Assembly (NCBI RefSeq): GCF_000720115.1
Contig: NZ_JOIR01000034.1
Location: 41,987-105,986, forward strand
DNA from: Streptomyces sp. NRRL F-2580
Lineage (GTDB): Bacteria; Actinomycetota; Actinomycetes; Streptomycetales; Streptomycetaceae
Length of the DNA: 64,000 nt
Direction of reading: 5' to 3'
Part shown: one piece after another, positions 1 to 8,514 of the stretch
Layout of the letters: every line of letters begins with the position of its first letter
Numbering within the stretch: position 1 is the first letter of the stretch
Made by a program: the position numbers and the translations under genes
Notes under the pieces: model-generated
What the model was told of the DNA's origin: nothing
Seen by the model: the letters and a program-made list of their open reading frames with translations, nothing else
The model's database searches: none

Positions 1-68
1 TGCTCGCCCGCGCCGCCGTGCGCGACCTCCAGGGCTCCGCCCTCGCCCCCTTCGGTGGTGCGGCATGA
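1..68 (+). CDS. melC1: Tyrosinase cofactor MelC1, C-terminal end only
   Basis: The window opens inside a gene whose last 21 codons, in the frame of position 3, end in TGA at 66-68. The visible tail contains RAAVRDLQGSALAPFGGAA. The TGA overlaps the start codon of the following tyrosinase gene as ATGA, the usual arrangement of a Streptomyces mel operon. MelC1-type proteins are Tat-exported helpers that load copper into the tyrosinase and carry it out of the cell. The identification rests mainly on position and the coupled overlap, because the conserved part lies outside the window. Confidence 0.75.
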   Translation, partial: LARAAVRDLQGSALAPFGGAA

Positions 69-910
69 CCGTCCGCAAGAACCAGGCCACGCTGACCGCC
101 GACGAGAAGCGCGCCTTCACCTCGGCCCTGCTGGAGCTCAAGCGCACCGGCACCTACGACCGCTTCGTCACCACCCACAACGGCTTCATCATGAGCGACA
201 CCGACTCGGGAGACCGGGTCGGCCACCGCTCCCCCTCGTTCCTGCCCTGGCACCGCCGGTTCCTGCTGGAATTCGAGGCGGCGCTGCAGAAAGTGGACGC
301 GAACGTCTCGCTTCCCTACTGGGACTGGACCGTGGACCGCACCTCCCGCTCCTCGCTCTGGGCCCCCGACTTCCTCGGCGGCACCGGACGGGCCCGCGAC
401 GGACAGGTCCTCGACGGCCCCTTCGCCTACTCCACGGGCAAGTGGAACGTGAACGTACGGGTGGACGGCCGCGCCTACCTGCGCCGCACGCTCGGCGAAG
501 GCGTCGCCCAGCTGCCGACCAAGGCCGAGGTGGACGCAGTGCTCGCCATGCCGGTGTACGACGCGGCCCCCTGGAACAGCTCGTCCAGCGGCTTCCGCAA
601 CCACCTCGAAGGTTGGCGCGGCGCCAACCTGCACAACCGGGTGCACGTGTGGGTCGGGGGCCAGATGTCCACCGGGGTCTCCCCGAACGACCCGGTGTTC
701 TGGATGCACCACGCCTTCATCGACAAGCTGTGGGCCGACTGGCAGGCGCGCCACCCGCAGTCCACCTACCTGCCGGCCGCCGGCACGGCGAACGTCGTGG
801 ACCTGAACGACACGATGCGGCCGTGGAACGACGTGACCCCGGCCGACATGCTGGACCACCGGAAGTTCTACACCTTCGACACCGAACCGGCCGCCGCCAG
901 CCAGCGGTAG
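65..910 (+). CDS. melC2: Tyrosinase MelC2 (type 3 copper monophenol oxidase)
   Basis: This 281-residue protein has the usual length of Streptomyces tyrosinase, which oxidises tyrosine and other phenols to quinones for melanin. The CuA ligands are visible as His38, His54 (VGH) and His63 (LPWHRRF). The CuB ligands are His190 and His194 (NLHNRVHVW) and His216 (WMHHAF). It has no signal peptide, as expected for an enzyme exported bound to MelC1. The ATG overlaps the melC1 stop. The last 43 nt overlap the end of the response regulator gene on the other strand. A second tyrosinase lies at 14349-15212. Confidence 0.96.
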   Translation: MTVRKNQATLTADEKRAFTSALLELKRTGTYDRFVTTHNGFIMSDTDSGDRVGHRSPSFLPWHRRFLLEFEAALQKVDANVSLPYWDWTVDRTSRSSLWAPDFLGGTGRARDGQVLDGPFAYSTGKWNVNVRVDGRAYLRRTLGEGVAQLPTKAEVDAVLAMPVYDAAPWNSSSSGFRNHLEGWRGANLHNRVHVWVGGQMSTGVSPNDPVFWMHHAFIDKLWADWQARHPQSTYLPAAGTANVVDLNDTMRPWNDVTPADMLDHRKFYTFDTEPAAASQR

Positions 911-1569
911 TGCAGTTCGGGGCGGCCGACCTGGCCGTACCGGGGGGTGCGGTCCGCGCGGCCGGTGTCCACCAGGTGCTCCAGGTAGCGGCGTGCGGTG
1001 ATCCGGGAGATCCCGGCCGCCTCGGCCGCCCCCGCCGCGGTCAGCCCCTCGGGCGCCGACCGCAGCAGCGCGGCGACCCGGTCCAGGGTCGGCGCGCTCA
1101 GCCCCTTGGGCAGCTCGGCCGGGCGGGGTGCGCGCAGGGCGGCCATCGCCCGGTCCACGTCGTCCTGGCCGGCGGCCTCGCCCGCGGTCGCGCGGAACTC
1201 GGCGTAGCGCAGGAGCCGTTCGCGCAGCGTGGGGAAGGCGAACGGCTTCAGCACGTACTGGACCACGCCGAGGGAGACGCTCTCGCGCACCACGGCCAGG
1301 TCCCGTGCGGAGGTCACCACGATCACGTCGACGGGATGTCCGGCGGCGCGCAGCCCGCGTGCGTAGCGCAGGCCGTGCCCGTCGGGCAGACCGAGGTCGA
1401 GCAGCAGCAGGTCGACGCGGGTCCGCTCCAGGACCCGGGTGGCCTCGGCGAGGGAGTGGACGGCTCCCACGGCGCTGAAGCCGGGCACCCGGCCCACGTA
1501 GAGCGCGTGCGCGTCGGCGGCGACCGGGTCGTCCTCGACCACCAGGACGCGTACGTCGCCCGCGCTCAC
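868..1569 (-). CDS. CitB/DctR-family response regulator
   Basis: This is a 233-residue response regulator. An N-terminal receiver carries the acidic pocket (VVEDDP, residues 10-15), the phospho-acceptor Asp58 (LLLLDLGLPDG) and the conserved Lys in YVLKPF. A C-terminal winged-helix part (AAEAAGISRITARRYLEHL) is typical of the CitB/DpiA/DcuR group that controls uptake and use of di- and tricarboxylates. The GTG start at 1569 overlaps the stop of the kinase gene as GTGA, so the two are translationally coupled. The transporter gene divergent from the kinase is the likely target. Its 3' end runs 43 nt into melC2. Confidence 0.92.
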   Translation of the reverse strand: MSAGDVRVLVVEDDPVAADAHALYVGRVPGFSAVGAVHSLAEATRVLERTRVDLLLLDLGLPDGHGLRYARGLRAAGHPVDVIVVTSARDLAVVRESVSLGVVQYVLKPFAFPTLRERLLRYAEFRATAGEAAGQDDVDRAMAALRAPRPAELPKGLSAPTLDRVAALLRSAPEGLTAAGAAEAAGISRITARRYLEHLVDTGRADRTPRYGQVGRPELHYRWLAAAGSVSKV

Positions 1570-3224
1570 CGCGGGCCCCCCGCGGCCGGATCCGCCGCGG
1601 CGCCCCGCGGGGACACGGCCTGATCGGGCTCGGCCCCCTGCGGGACCGGCAGCCGGACCGTGAACTCCGCCCCGCCGCCCGGGCCCTGCGCGGCGGTCAC
1701 CGTGCCGCCGTAGCGCTGGGCCACCTGCTGGACCAGGGCGAGACCGAGGCCGCGCCCCTCGCCCTTGCCGGACCAGCCCCGGCGGAAGACGTCCACCCCC
1801 TCGGGCAGCCCGGGTCCGTTGTCCGCGACCCGCAGCAGCAGCTCGTCCCGTTCCGGCCGCAGCGTCACCGCGATCCGTGCGCCCGGTACGGCGGTCACGG
1901 CGTCGACCGCGTTGTCGATGAGGTTGCCCAGCACCGTGACCAGGTCACGGGCCGGCGGCAGCCCACCCCCGTCCGCGAGGCTGCGGCTGTCCGCGGTGAC
2001 GACCAGCTCCACGCCCCGCTCGTGCGCCTGCGCGGCCTTGCCCAGCAGCAGCGCCACCAGCACCGGCTCGCCGACCGCGGTGACCACCTCGTCGGTGAGG
2101 GCCTGGGCCAGTTCCAGTTCGGCGGTCGCGAAGTCGACCGCCTCGTCCGCGCGGCCGAGTTCGATGAGGGAGACCACGGTGTGCAGCCGGTTGGCCGCCT
2201 CGTGGGCCTGGGAGCGCAGGGCCTGCGTGAAACCCCGCTCGTGGTCCAGCTCGCCGGTCAGCACCTGCAGTTCCGTGTGGTCCCGCAAGGTGACCACGGT
2301 GCCCCGGCGGCCGCCGCCCGCCACCGGAGAGCTGTTGACGACCAGTACCCGGTCCGCGGTCAGGTGCACCTCGTCCACCCGGGGCCGGTCGGCGAGCAGG
2401 GCTCCGGTGAGGGGGGCCGGCAGGCCGAGGTCGGCGACCCCGGTGCCGGTGATCTCGCCGCCGGGCAGGCCCAGCAGTTCCCGCCCGGCGTCGTTGATCA
2501 GGGTGATCCTGCGCTGCCCGTCGAGCATGAGCAGCCCCTCGCGGACCCCGTGCAGGGCCGCCTGGTGGTAGTCGTACATCCGGCTGAGCTCGGCCGCGTT
2601 CATGCCATGAGTGTGGCGGCGCAGCCGCGCGTTGACGACGTACGTGCCGACCCCGCCGAGGGCGAGGGCGGCGGCCGCGACCCAGGCGAGCGCGGAGAGC
2701 TGCGCCCCGAGCCGGTCGCTGATCGCGCGGACGGTGATCCCGGCGCTGACCATGCCGACGATCCGGCCGTCGTCCTCCAGCGGGGTGACGACGCGGATGG
2801 AGGGGCCGAGGGTGCCCGTGTAGGTCTCGCTGAAGGTCTCGCCGCGCAGCGCGGGAGCGGTGTTGCCCATGAAGGGCTCGCCGATCCGGCGCGGGTCGGG
2901 GTGGGTCCAGCGCCGCCCGTCGGGGGCCATGATCGTCACGAAGTCCACCCCGGAGTCCGCGCGGACCTTCTGGGCGTAGGGCTGCAGCTCGACCGACGGA
3001 TCGCTCCCGCGGGCCGCTCCCCGTACGGCCTCGCGTACGGAGGGTGAGTCGGCGACCGCGTGGGCCACGGCGCCGGCCTGCCGCCGGGCGGCCTCCTCGG
3101 CCTGGCCCCGGGCGGTGGCGTACGCGTAGACGGCGCAGCCCGCGACGACCAGCGCGACCAGCAGGACCTGCATGGCGAAGAGCTGGCCGGCGAGGCTGCG
3201 CGGGGGTCGGGGGAAGCGGAACAT
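1566..3224 (-). CDS. Membrane sensor histidine kinase, CitA/DcuS type
   Basis: This is a 552-residue kinase if started at the ATG at 3224; the frame stays open further upstream but without typical membrane-protein sequence. Order of parts: transmembrane helix near residues 14-34; periplasmic Cache/PAS-like sensor (about 40-168, with TIMAPDGRRWTHPDP and GPSIRVVTPL); second helix (about 178-196); cytoplasmic PAS (about 215-320); phospho-acceptor His341 in RSQAHEAANRLH; and a HATPase domain with NLIDNAVDAV and ADNGPGL. This layout is that of citrate or C4-dicarboxylate sensors. It is co-transcribed with the response regulator and divergent from the DctA-like gene. Confidence 0.93.
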   Translation of the reverse strand: MFRFPRPPRSLAGQLFAMQVLLVALVVAGCAVYAYATARGQAEEAARRQAGAVAHAVADSPSVREAVRGAARGSDPSVELQPYAQKVRADSGVDFVTIMAPDGRRWTHPDPRRIGEPFMGNTAPALRGETFSETYTGTLGPSIRVVTPLEDDGRIVGMVSAGITVRAISDRLGAQLSALAWVAAAALALGGVGTYVVNARLRRHTHGMNAAELSRMYDYHQAALHGVREGLLMLDGQRRITLINDAGRELLGLPGGEITGTGVADLGLPAPLTGALLADRPRVDEVHLTADRVLVVNSSPVAGGGRRGTVVTLRDHTELQVLTGELDHERGFTQALRSQAHEAANRLHTVVSLIELGRADEAVDFATAELELAQALTDEVVTAVGEPVLVALLLGKAAQAHERGVELVVTADSRSLADGGGLPPARDLVTVLGNLIDNAVDAVTAVPGARIAVTLRPERDELLLRVADNGPGLPEGVDVFRRGWSGKGEGRGLGLALVQQVAQRYGGTVTAAQGPGGGAEFTVRLPVPQGAEPDQAVSPRGAAADPAAGGPR

Positions 3225-3267
3225 GGCGCTCAGTGTGCACCGGGTCGTGAACTCAATGAACGCAAGG

Positions 3268-3281
3268 GTGACCGGGGTCAC
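3268..3281. promoter_or_regulatory. Inverted repeat GTGACC-N2-GGTCAC between the kinase and transporter genes
   Basis: A perfect 6-bp inverted repeat with a 2-bp spacer sits in the 105-bp divergent intergenic region, 44 bp upstream of the kinase ATG and 49 bp upstream of the transporter GTG. Its place fits an operator for the adjacent CitB-type regulator, but that is inference from position only. Confidence 0.45.
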
Positions 3282-3329
3282 AGCCCTGGGCGATGGTCTC
3301 CCCGAACGCAATCACCACCGGGAGGCATC

Positions 3330-4736
3330 GTGGCCGCCAGACGCGACAGAACGCACTATCTCTACATCGCGGTGATCGGCGCGGTGCTGCTCGGCATCGC
3401 CGTCGGCTTCGCCGCGCCCGGCGTCGCCGTGGAGCTCAAGCCACTGGGCACCGGCTTCGTCAACCTCATCAAGATGATGATCTCGCCGGTGATCTTCTGC
3501 ACGATCGTGCTGGGCATCGGGTCCGTCCGCAAGGCCGCCAAGGTGGGCGCCGTGGGCGGTCTCGCCCTCGGCTACTTCATGGTCATGTCCACGGTGGCGC
3601 TCGCCATCGGCCTGCTGGTGGGCAACCTGCTGGAGCCCGGCAGCGGGCTGCACCTGACCGAGGCGGCGCGCAGCGCGGGCGAGGCGCAGGCCAAGGCGGG
3701 CGGGGCCGAGAGCACGCCGGAGTTCCTGCTCGGGATCATCCCGACCACGCTGGTGTCCGCCTTCACCGGGGGCGAGGTGCTCCAGACACTGCTGGTGGCG
3801 CTGCTCTGCGGGTTCGCGCTGCAGGCGATGGGCGCGGCGGGAGAGCCGGTGCTGCGGGGCATCGGACACATCCAGAAGCTGGTGTTCCGGATCCTCGCGA
3901 TGATCATGTGGGCGGCCCCGGTGGGCGCCTTCGGGGCGATCGCGGCGGTGGTCGGGGCCACCGGCATCGACGCGCTGAAGTCCCTCGCCGTCATCATGAT
4001 CGGCTTCTACACGACCTGTCTGCTCTTCGTGTTCGTGGTCCTGGGCACCCTGCTGCGGGTGTGCACGGGGGTCAGCGTCTTCGCGCTGCTGCGCTATCTG
4101 GGCCGGGAGTTCCTGCTGATCCTCTCGACCTCCTCGTCGGAGTCGGCGCTGCCGCGGCTGATCGCGAAGATGGAGCACCTGGGGGTGTCGCGGCCGGTCA
4201 CCGGGATCACCGTGCCGACCGGGTACTCCTTCAACCTGGACGGGACCGCGATCTATCTGACGATGTCCTCGCTGTTCGTCGCCGAGGCGATGGGCAAACC
4301 GCTCGCCCTGGGCGAGCAGATCTCGCTGCTGCTGTTCATGATCATCGCCTCGAAGGGCGCGGCCGGGGTGACCGGCGCGGGCCTGGCCACCCTCGCCGGC
4401 GGACTCCAGTCGCACCGGCCGGAACTGGTGGACGGGGTCGGCCTGATCGTGGGCATCGACCGGTTCATGAGCGAGGCCCGGGCCCTGACCAACTTCGCGG
4501 GCAACGCGGTCGCGACGGTGCTCATCGGGACGTGGACGAAGGAGTTCGACCACGCGCGGGCCGCCGAAGTCCTCGCGGGCCGGCTGCCGTTCGACGAGAC
4601 CACGCTGGTCGACGACGTACACGCGGCGGAGCCGGCCGGGACGCAGCACCCCGGGACGGAACCGGCCGGGCCGGACACGGCGCCGACCGCCATGCCGGCT
4701 CCGTCGCACGGCCCCAAGGACGGCGTACCGGTCTAG
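3330..4736 (+). CDS. dctA: DctA-family C4-dicarboxylate:cation symporter
   Basis: This is a 468-residue polytopic membrane protein of the dicarboxylate/amino acid:cation symporter (DAACS, GltPh-fold) family. The GTG start at 3330 follows a GGAGG ribosome site at 3321-3325. It begins with HYLYIAVIGAVLLGIAVGF. The family-specific hairpin 1 Ser-rich motif is present (LILSTSSSESALPRL), as is the TM7 NMDGT-type motif (SFNLDGTAIYLTM) and the segment IASKGAAGVTGAG. Divergence from a CitA/DcuS-type kinase makes succinate, fumarate or malate more likely substrates than glutamate. The C-terminal tail beyond FDETTLVDD is Pro/Ala-rich and unstructured. A strong terminator follows. Confidence 0.92.
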   Translation: MAARRDRTHYLYIAVIGAVLLGIAVGFAAPGVAVELKPLGTGFVNLIKMMISPVIFCTIVLGIGSVRKAAKVGAVGGLALGYFMVMSTVALAIGLLVGNLLEPGSGLHLTEAARSAGEAQAKAGGAESTPEFLLGIIPTTLVSAFTGGEVLQTLLVALLCGFALQAMGAAGEPVLRGIGHIQKLVFRILAMIMWAAPVGAFGAIAAVVGATGIDALKSLAVIMIGFYTTCLLFVFVVLGTLLRVCTGVSVFALLRYLGREFLLILSTSSSESALPRLIAKMEHLGVSRPVTGITVPTGYSFNLDGTAIYLTMSSLFVAEAMGKPLALGEQISLLLFMIIASKGAAGVTGAGLATLAGGLQSHRPELVDGVGLIVGIDRFMSEARALTNFAGNAVATVLIGTWTKEFDHARAAEVLAGRLPFDETTLVDDVHAAEPAGTQHPGTEPAGPDTAPTAMPAPSHGPKDGVPV

Positions 4737-4751
4737 CCGGTCCGCCCGCAC

Positions 4752-4800
4752 GGGCCGGCCGGGCAGGGCTCGCCCCCACGGTGCCCAGCCCGGCCGGCCC
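4752..4800 (+). terminator. Hairpin terminator after dctA
   Basis: Perfect 13-bp arms (4752-4764 and 4788-4800, GGGCCGGCCGGGC and its complement) flank a 23-nt loop. The hairpin starts 15 nt after the transporter stop. There is no T run, as is common in Streptomyces. Confidence 0.7.
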
Positions 4801-4828
4801 GCCGGATTCTCCGCACTTGCACCCATAG

Positions 4829-4853
4829 TCGGTATTCGGCCACCGATAACCGA
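4829..4853. promoter_or_regulatory. Imperfect inverted repeat upstream of the S8 protease gene
   Basis: Eleven-base arms TCGGTATTCGG and CCGATAACCGA are separated by 3 bp and pair at 9 of 11 positions. It lies about 110 bp upstream of the protease start in a relatively AT-richer stretch. It could be an operator for the protease gene; no regulator is adjacent. Confidence 0.35.
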
Positions 4854-4962
4854 ACCCCCCGGCTGTAAAAGGTACTTCCGTAACCGGCCGCGTGCATGAC
4901 ATCTTGCGTCCACCACTTGTTTCGTTCGACCCGGCCTGACCACCGGGTCTTCGGAGGACGCA

Positions 4963-6777
4963 TTGATACCCCACATATCCAGCCGACCTCGACGTACCCT
5001 CGTGCTGGCCGCCACGCTCGGCGCGGCACTCGCGTTCGGGGCACCCGCCGCGCTCGCCGGCACCGCCCCCGTCTCTCCCTCCGGCTCCCCCGCCTCCGCC
5101 CCCGCGGCGGCGGCACCCAAGGCCGCGGCCCCGACTTCCCAGAGTGCGACCTGGGTTGCCGGCACCCGTGCCTACCTCGTGATCACCGCCCCCGGTGACA
5201 CCACGGCGGTGCGTGCCGCCGTCACCGCCAACGGCGGCACGGTGTTCCAGTACTACGACGCGATCGGCGTGATCGTCGCCCACTCCGCGTCCGGCACCTT
5301 CGCCACCACCATGCGCGGTGTCAGCGGCGTCCAGCAGGTCGGCGCCACCCGCACCTCGGACGTCCCCGCGGACGCCTACAACCCGGCACTGCCCGCCAAC
5401 CCGGCGCAGTCCACGACGCCTTCGGGCGAGCCGGTCCGCGCCGACATGACGCAGATCAAGGCCGACCAGGCCTGGGCCGTCACCACCGGCTCCGCCTCCG
5501 TCAAGGTCGGCATCCTGGACACCGGTGTGGACGACCAGCACCAGGACCTGGCGCCGAACTTCAACGCGGCGGACTCCGCGTCCTGCGCCTACGGCAAGCC
5601 GGACACCCGTTCGGGCGCCTGGCGGGACGTCGGCACCCACGGCACGCACGTGGCCGGTACGGTCGCTGCCGCCAAGAACGGCAAGGGCGTCATCGGCGTG
5701 GCCCCGGGCGTGAAGATCTCCTCGGTGCGCATCGCCGAGCCCGGCTCCTCGCTCTTCTTCGCCGAGAACACGGTCTGCGGCTTCATGTGGGCCGGTGACC
5801 ACGGCTTCAAGGTCACCAACAACAGCTACTACACGGACCCGTGGCAGTTCAACTGCCCGGACAACGCCGACCAGGCCGCGATCATCGAGGGCGTCAAGCG
5901 CGCCCAGGAGTACGCCGAGGGCAAGGGCTCGCTGCAGGTCGCGGCGGCCGGCAACTCCAACATCGACCTGGCCAACAAGACGACCGACACCGAGTCCCCG
6001 AACGACTCGACGCCGGTCACCCGCACCATCACCAACGCCTGCCTGGACATCCCGACCGAACTCCCGGGCGTGGTCACGGTCTCGGCGATGGGCACCACCG
6101 CGAAGGCCTCGTACTCCAACTACGGCCTGAACGTCGTCGACGTCACGGCCCCCGGCGGCGACGTCACCGGCATCTACAGCACCCTGCCGGGCGGCAAGTA
6201 CGGCAGCATGAGCGGCACGTCGATGGCGTCCCCGCACGTCACCGGCGTGGCGGCCCTGCTGGCCAGCACCAACCCGGGCATCACCCCGGCGCAGCTGCGC
6301 GACAAGCTGGCCACCCAGGCCAACGACGTCGCCTGCCCGTCGGACAGCCGCTGCAAGGGGACCACGGCGAAGAACGGCTTCTTCGGCGAGGGCCAGGTCG
6401 ACGCTCTCAAGGCGGTCGGCTCCACCCCGCCGCCCGGCAAGTACTTCGAGAACCTCGGTGACTTCGCCATCGGCGACAACACCACCGTGGAGAGCCCGAT
6501 CACCGTCAGCGGGGTGACCGGCAACGCGCCGGCCACCCTCAAGGTGGGCGTGAACATCGTGCACACCTACATCGGTGACCTCAAGGTCGACCTGGTGGCT
6601 CCGGACGGCACCGTCTACACGGTCCACAACCGGGCCGGCGGCAGCACGGACAACATCAGCCAGGTCTTCAGCGTCAACGCCTCCTCCGAGGTCGCGAACG
6701 GCACCTGGAAGCTCCGTGTGAACGACAACGCCGGCGGCGACACCGGCAAGATCGACTCCTGGAACCTGACCTTCTAG
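4963..6777 (+). CDS. Secreted subtilisin-like (S8) serine protease with C-terminal P-domain
   Basis: This is a 604-residue pre-pro-protease. The TTG start at 4963 is supported by GGAGGA at 4953-4958. A signal peptide (about residues 1-33, RPRRTLVLAATLGAALAFG then ALA) is followed by an Ala/Pro-rich stretch and an I9-like propeptide (about 65-135). The catalytic triad is visible: Asp186 (VGILDTGVD), His226 (GTHGTHVAG) and Ser420 (SGTSMASPH). Residues from about 505 form a proprotein convertase P-domain (TYIGDLKVDLVAPDGT, ending GKIDSWNLTF). It acts outside the cell on proteins. It is monocistronic, with a terminator palindrome 36 nt after the stop. Confidence 0.96.
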   Translation: MIPHISSRPRRTLVLAATLGAALAFGAPAALAGTAPVSPSGSPASAPAAAAPKAAAPTSQSATWVAGTRAYLVITAPGDTTAVRAAVTANGGTVFQYYDAIGVIVAHSASGTFATTMRGVSGVQQVGATRTSDVPADAYNPALPANPAQSTTPSGEPVRADMTQIKADQAWAVTTGSASVKVGILDTGVDDQHQDLAPNFNAADSASCAYGKPDTRSGAWRDVGTHGTHVAGTVAAAKNGKGVIGVAPGVKISSVRIAEPGSSLFFAENTVCGFMWAGDHGFKVTNNSYYTDPWQFNCPDNADQAAIIEGVKRAQEYAEGKGSLQVAAAGNSNIDLANKTTDTESPNDSTPVTRTITNACLDIPTELPGVVTVSAMGTTAKASYSNYGLNVVDVTAPGGDVTGIYSTLPGGKYGSMSGTSMASPHVTGVAALLASTNPGITPAQLRDKLATQANDVACPSDSRCKGTTAKNGFFGEGQVDALKAVGSTPPPGKYFENLGDFAIGDNTTVESPITVSGVTGNAPATLKVGVNIVHTYIGDLKVDLVAPDGTVYTVHNRAGGSTDNISQVFSVNASSEVANGTWKLRVNDNAGGDTGKIDSWNLTF

Positions 6778-6813
6778 TCAGCCGGCGGTCAGTCCGTAGC
6801 CAGCCAGCGCACC

Positions 6814-6847
6814 GGGCCGGCGGGGAGCACGTGCTCCCCGCCGGCCC
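6814..6847. terminator. 34-bp perfect palindrome between convergent genes
   Basis: GGGCCGGCGGGGAGCAC is followed at once by its exact complement, giving 17-bp arms with no spacer. It lies between the ends of the protease gene and the convergent FhuF-like gene and probably terminates both. Confidence 0.75.
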
Positions 6848-6856
6848 TTCGCCGTT

Positions 6857-7525
6857 TCACCTGGTCCGCAGCACGCAGTCCCCGCAGAGCCCGCCGCCGG
6901 GCACCCGGTAGTACAGGCAGCAGCTACGCCGTACGAAGGCCACTCCGAGGCCCTCCTCGTGGATGAAGGTGCCGGTCCCCGCCAGGGCGCCGCCCTCGGT
7001 CAGCAGGGCGCTCGCCAGTTCCACGGCCGCGGCGCCCGGCACCCGGTCGATCAGCACCCGCAGCGCCCCGACCAGCCCGGACGCCGCGTTCCCCCGCAGG
7101 ACCTTCTGCGAGACCCCGAACCGCTCCCGCAGGCCCGCGTCGAGCACGGCCAGGTTCCCCAGGACGCTCTCGCCGAGCGTCTCGGTCGGCAGGTCCGCGG
7201 GCTCGGGCAGCCACAGCTCCAGCGAGCCCGCGTCCGGCAGCCGCCACCACACCCGGTCTGCGGCCAGGTCGGGCACCCGCCCGGCCAGTGCCGCGCAGCC
7301 CAGCCCGAGCGACCACAGCCGGGAGGCGATCCCGAGCTGGGCGGTCGAGGCGGCCACCCGCCCGGGGCCGCTGCCGATCCGCCGGCCCACCTCGGCCACG
7401 TACGGCCCCAGCCGCTCCCCGTACAGCGCCGTCAGCGGCCGGAAGCCGGGCCCGGGCGGTTCCGCGCCGTACGGGACGGTGAAGAAGGGCCCCACGGCGG
7501 CCAGTCGCCCCAGTACGTCGTCCAT
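6857..7525 (-). CDS. FhuF-like (2Fe-2S) iron-siderophore reductase
   Basis: This is a 222-residue cytoplasmic protein. The only strong signature is the C-terminal cysteine group Cys202-Cys203-X10-Cys214-X2-Cys217 (RRSCCLYYR...CGDC), which matches the [2Fe-2S] motif of FhuF ferric-siderophore reductases and related siderophore proteins. The mid-region (ASRLWSLGLGCAAL, WWRLPDAG) is consistent with that family in actinobacteria. Such enzymes reduce Fe(III) bound to an imported siderophore so that iron is released. No siderophore transport or synthesis genes are next to it, so the substrate is unknown. Confidence 0.8.
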   Translation of the reverse strand: MDDVLGRLAAVGPFFTVPYGAEPPGPGFRPLTALYGERLGPYVAEVGRRIGSGPGRVAASTAQLGIASRLWSLGLGCAALAGRVPDLAADRVWWRLPDAGSLELWLPEPADLPTETLGESVLGNLAVLDAGLRERFGVSQKVLRGNAASGLVGALRVLIDRVPGAAAVELASALLTEGGALAGTGTFIHEEGLGVAFVRRSCCLYYRVPGGGLCGDCVLRTR

Positions 7526-7624
7526 GCCCGCAATGATCTCAGGCGCGGCCCGCGGGTCCCACGGCCGGGCGGGGCCGCGCGGGGCCCCGCCCGGCCGCGT
7601 ACGGGGCGGCCGGGCGGGGCCGGC

Positions 7625-8425
7625 TCAGAGCCCGGCGAGGAACTCCAGCAGCGCCCGGTTGAAGGCCTCCGGCTGCTCCACACCGGGCAGGTGACCGGCT
7701 CCCTCGATGACGGTGAGCACCGCGTTCGGCAGCAGCGCGTGCAGCGCCTCGGCCTCGGCGACCGGGGTGTAGACGTCGTCCGCGCCGACCACCACCAGGC
7801 AGGGCTCGGCGGTCTCGGCGAGCACGGGCCGGTAGTCGGGGCGCTCGGCGCGGCCGCGCAGGGCGGCGGCCGCGCCCTGCGGGTCGGTCGTGCACATCAT
7901 GGCGCTCACCCCTGCGGCTGCCTCGGGCATGCCGGTCACGTTGTAGGGCGCCAGCATCTTGTCCATGACCTCCTCGGCGTACGGTCGCATGCCCTCGGCG
8001 ATCAGCCGTTCGGCCGTCTCCCGGCGCAGCTTCGCGCCCTCGTCCGTCTCCGGGACCGGCGAGGTGTCGGAGAGCACCAGGGCCCGTACCAGACCCGGGT
8101 GGCGCAGCCGGAGCTCCATCGCGATCTGACCGCCCATGGACACACCACCGACGACCACCTGTTCGATGCCCAGGCGGGCGAGGAGGGAGGCGAGATCATC
8201 GGCGAGATCGGCGAGCAGGGCCTTGCCCGGCACGACCGGGCTTTCCCCGTATCCCCGCAGGTCAGGGGTGATGACACGGTATCCGGCGGCCGTGAGCGCG
8301 GCCGTCTGGGGGGCCCACATCGTGCGGTTGAAGGGATGTCCGTGGATCAGGATTACGGGCGCTCCGGCGCGGGGACCCAAGTCCTCGAAAACCAGCGTCA
8401 CGCCATTGCCAAATTGGGGGTTCAT
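7625..8425 (-). CDS. Alpha/beta hydrolase
   Basis: This is a 266-residue single-domain hydrolase. The oxyanion segment (ILIHGHPFN), the nucleophile elbow GGVSMGGQ with Ser96, a late acidic residue in VVGADDVYTP, and the C-terminal His in IEGAGHLPG make a full Ser-Asp-His triad. The PDLRGYGES segment is typical of the large group that includes 3-oxoadipate enol-lactonase and haloperoxidase-like esterases. There are no beta-ketoadipate pathway genes nearby, so a specific substrate cannot be given. It stands alone, divergent from the acetyltransferase gene at 8515. Confidence 0.88.
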   Translation of the reverse strand: MNPQFGNGVTLVFEDLGPRAGAPVILIHGHPFNRTMWAPQTAALTAAGYRVITPDLRGYGESPVVPGKALLADLADDLASLLARLGIEQVVVGGVSMGGQIAMELRLRHPGLVRALVLSDTSPVPETDEGAKLRRETAERLIAEGMRPYAEEVMDKMLAPYNVTGMPEAAAGVSAMMCTTDPQGAAAALRGRAERPDYRPVLAETAEPCLVVVGADDVYTPVAEAEALHALLPNAVLTVIEGAGHLPGVEQPEAFNRALLEFLAGL

Positions 8426-8514
8426 GAGAGGACATTAAGGGGCTACATTGAGCCACTCGCGTTCACCTGACAGCCGGTTGCCTTTCACTCGTGTTTTGCA
8501 CGGGGGGCGACGTC

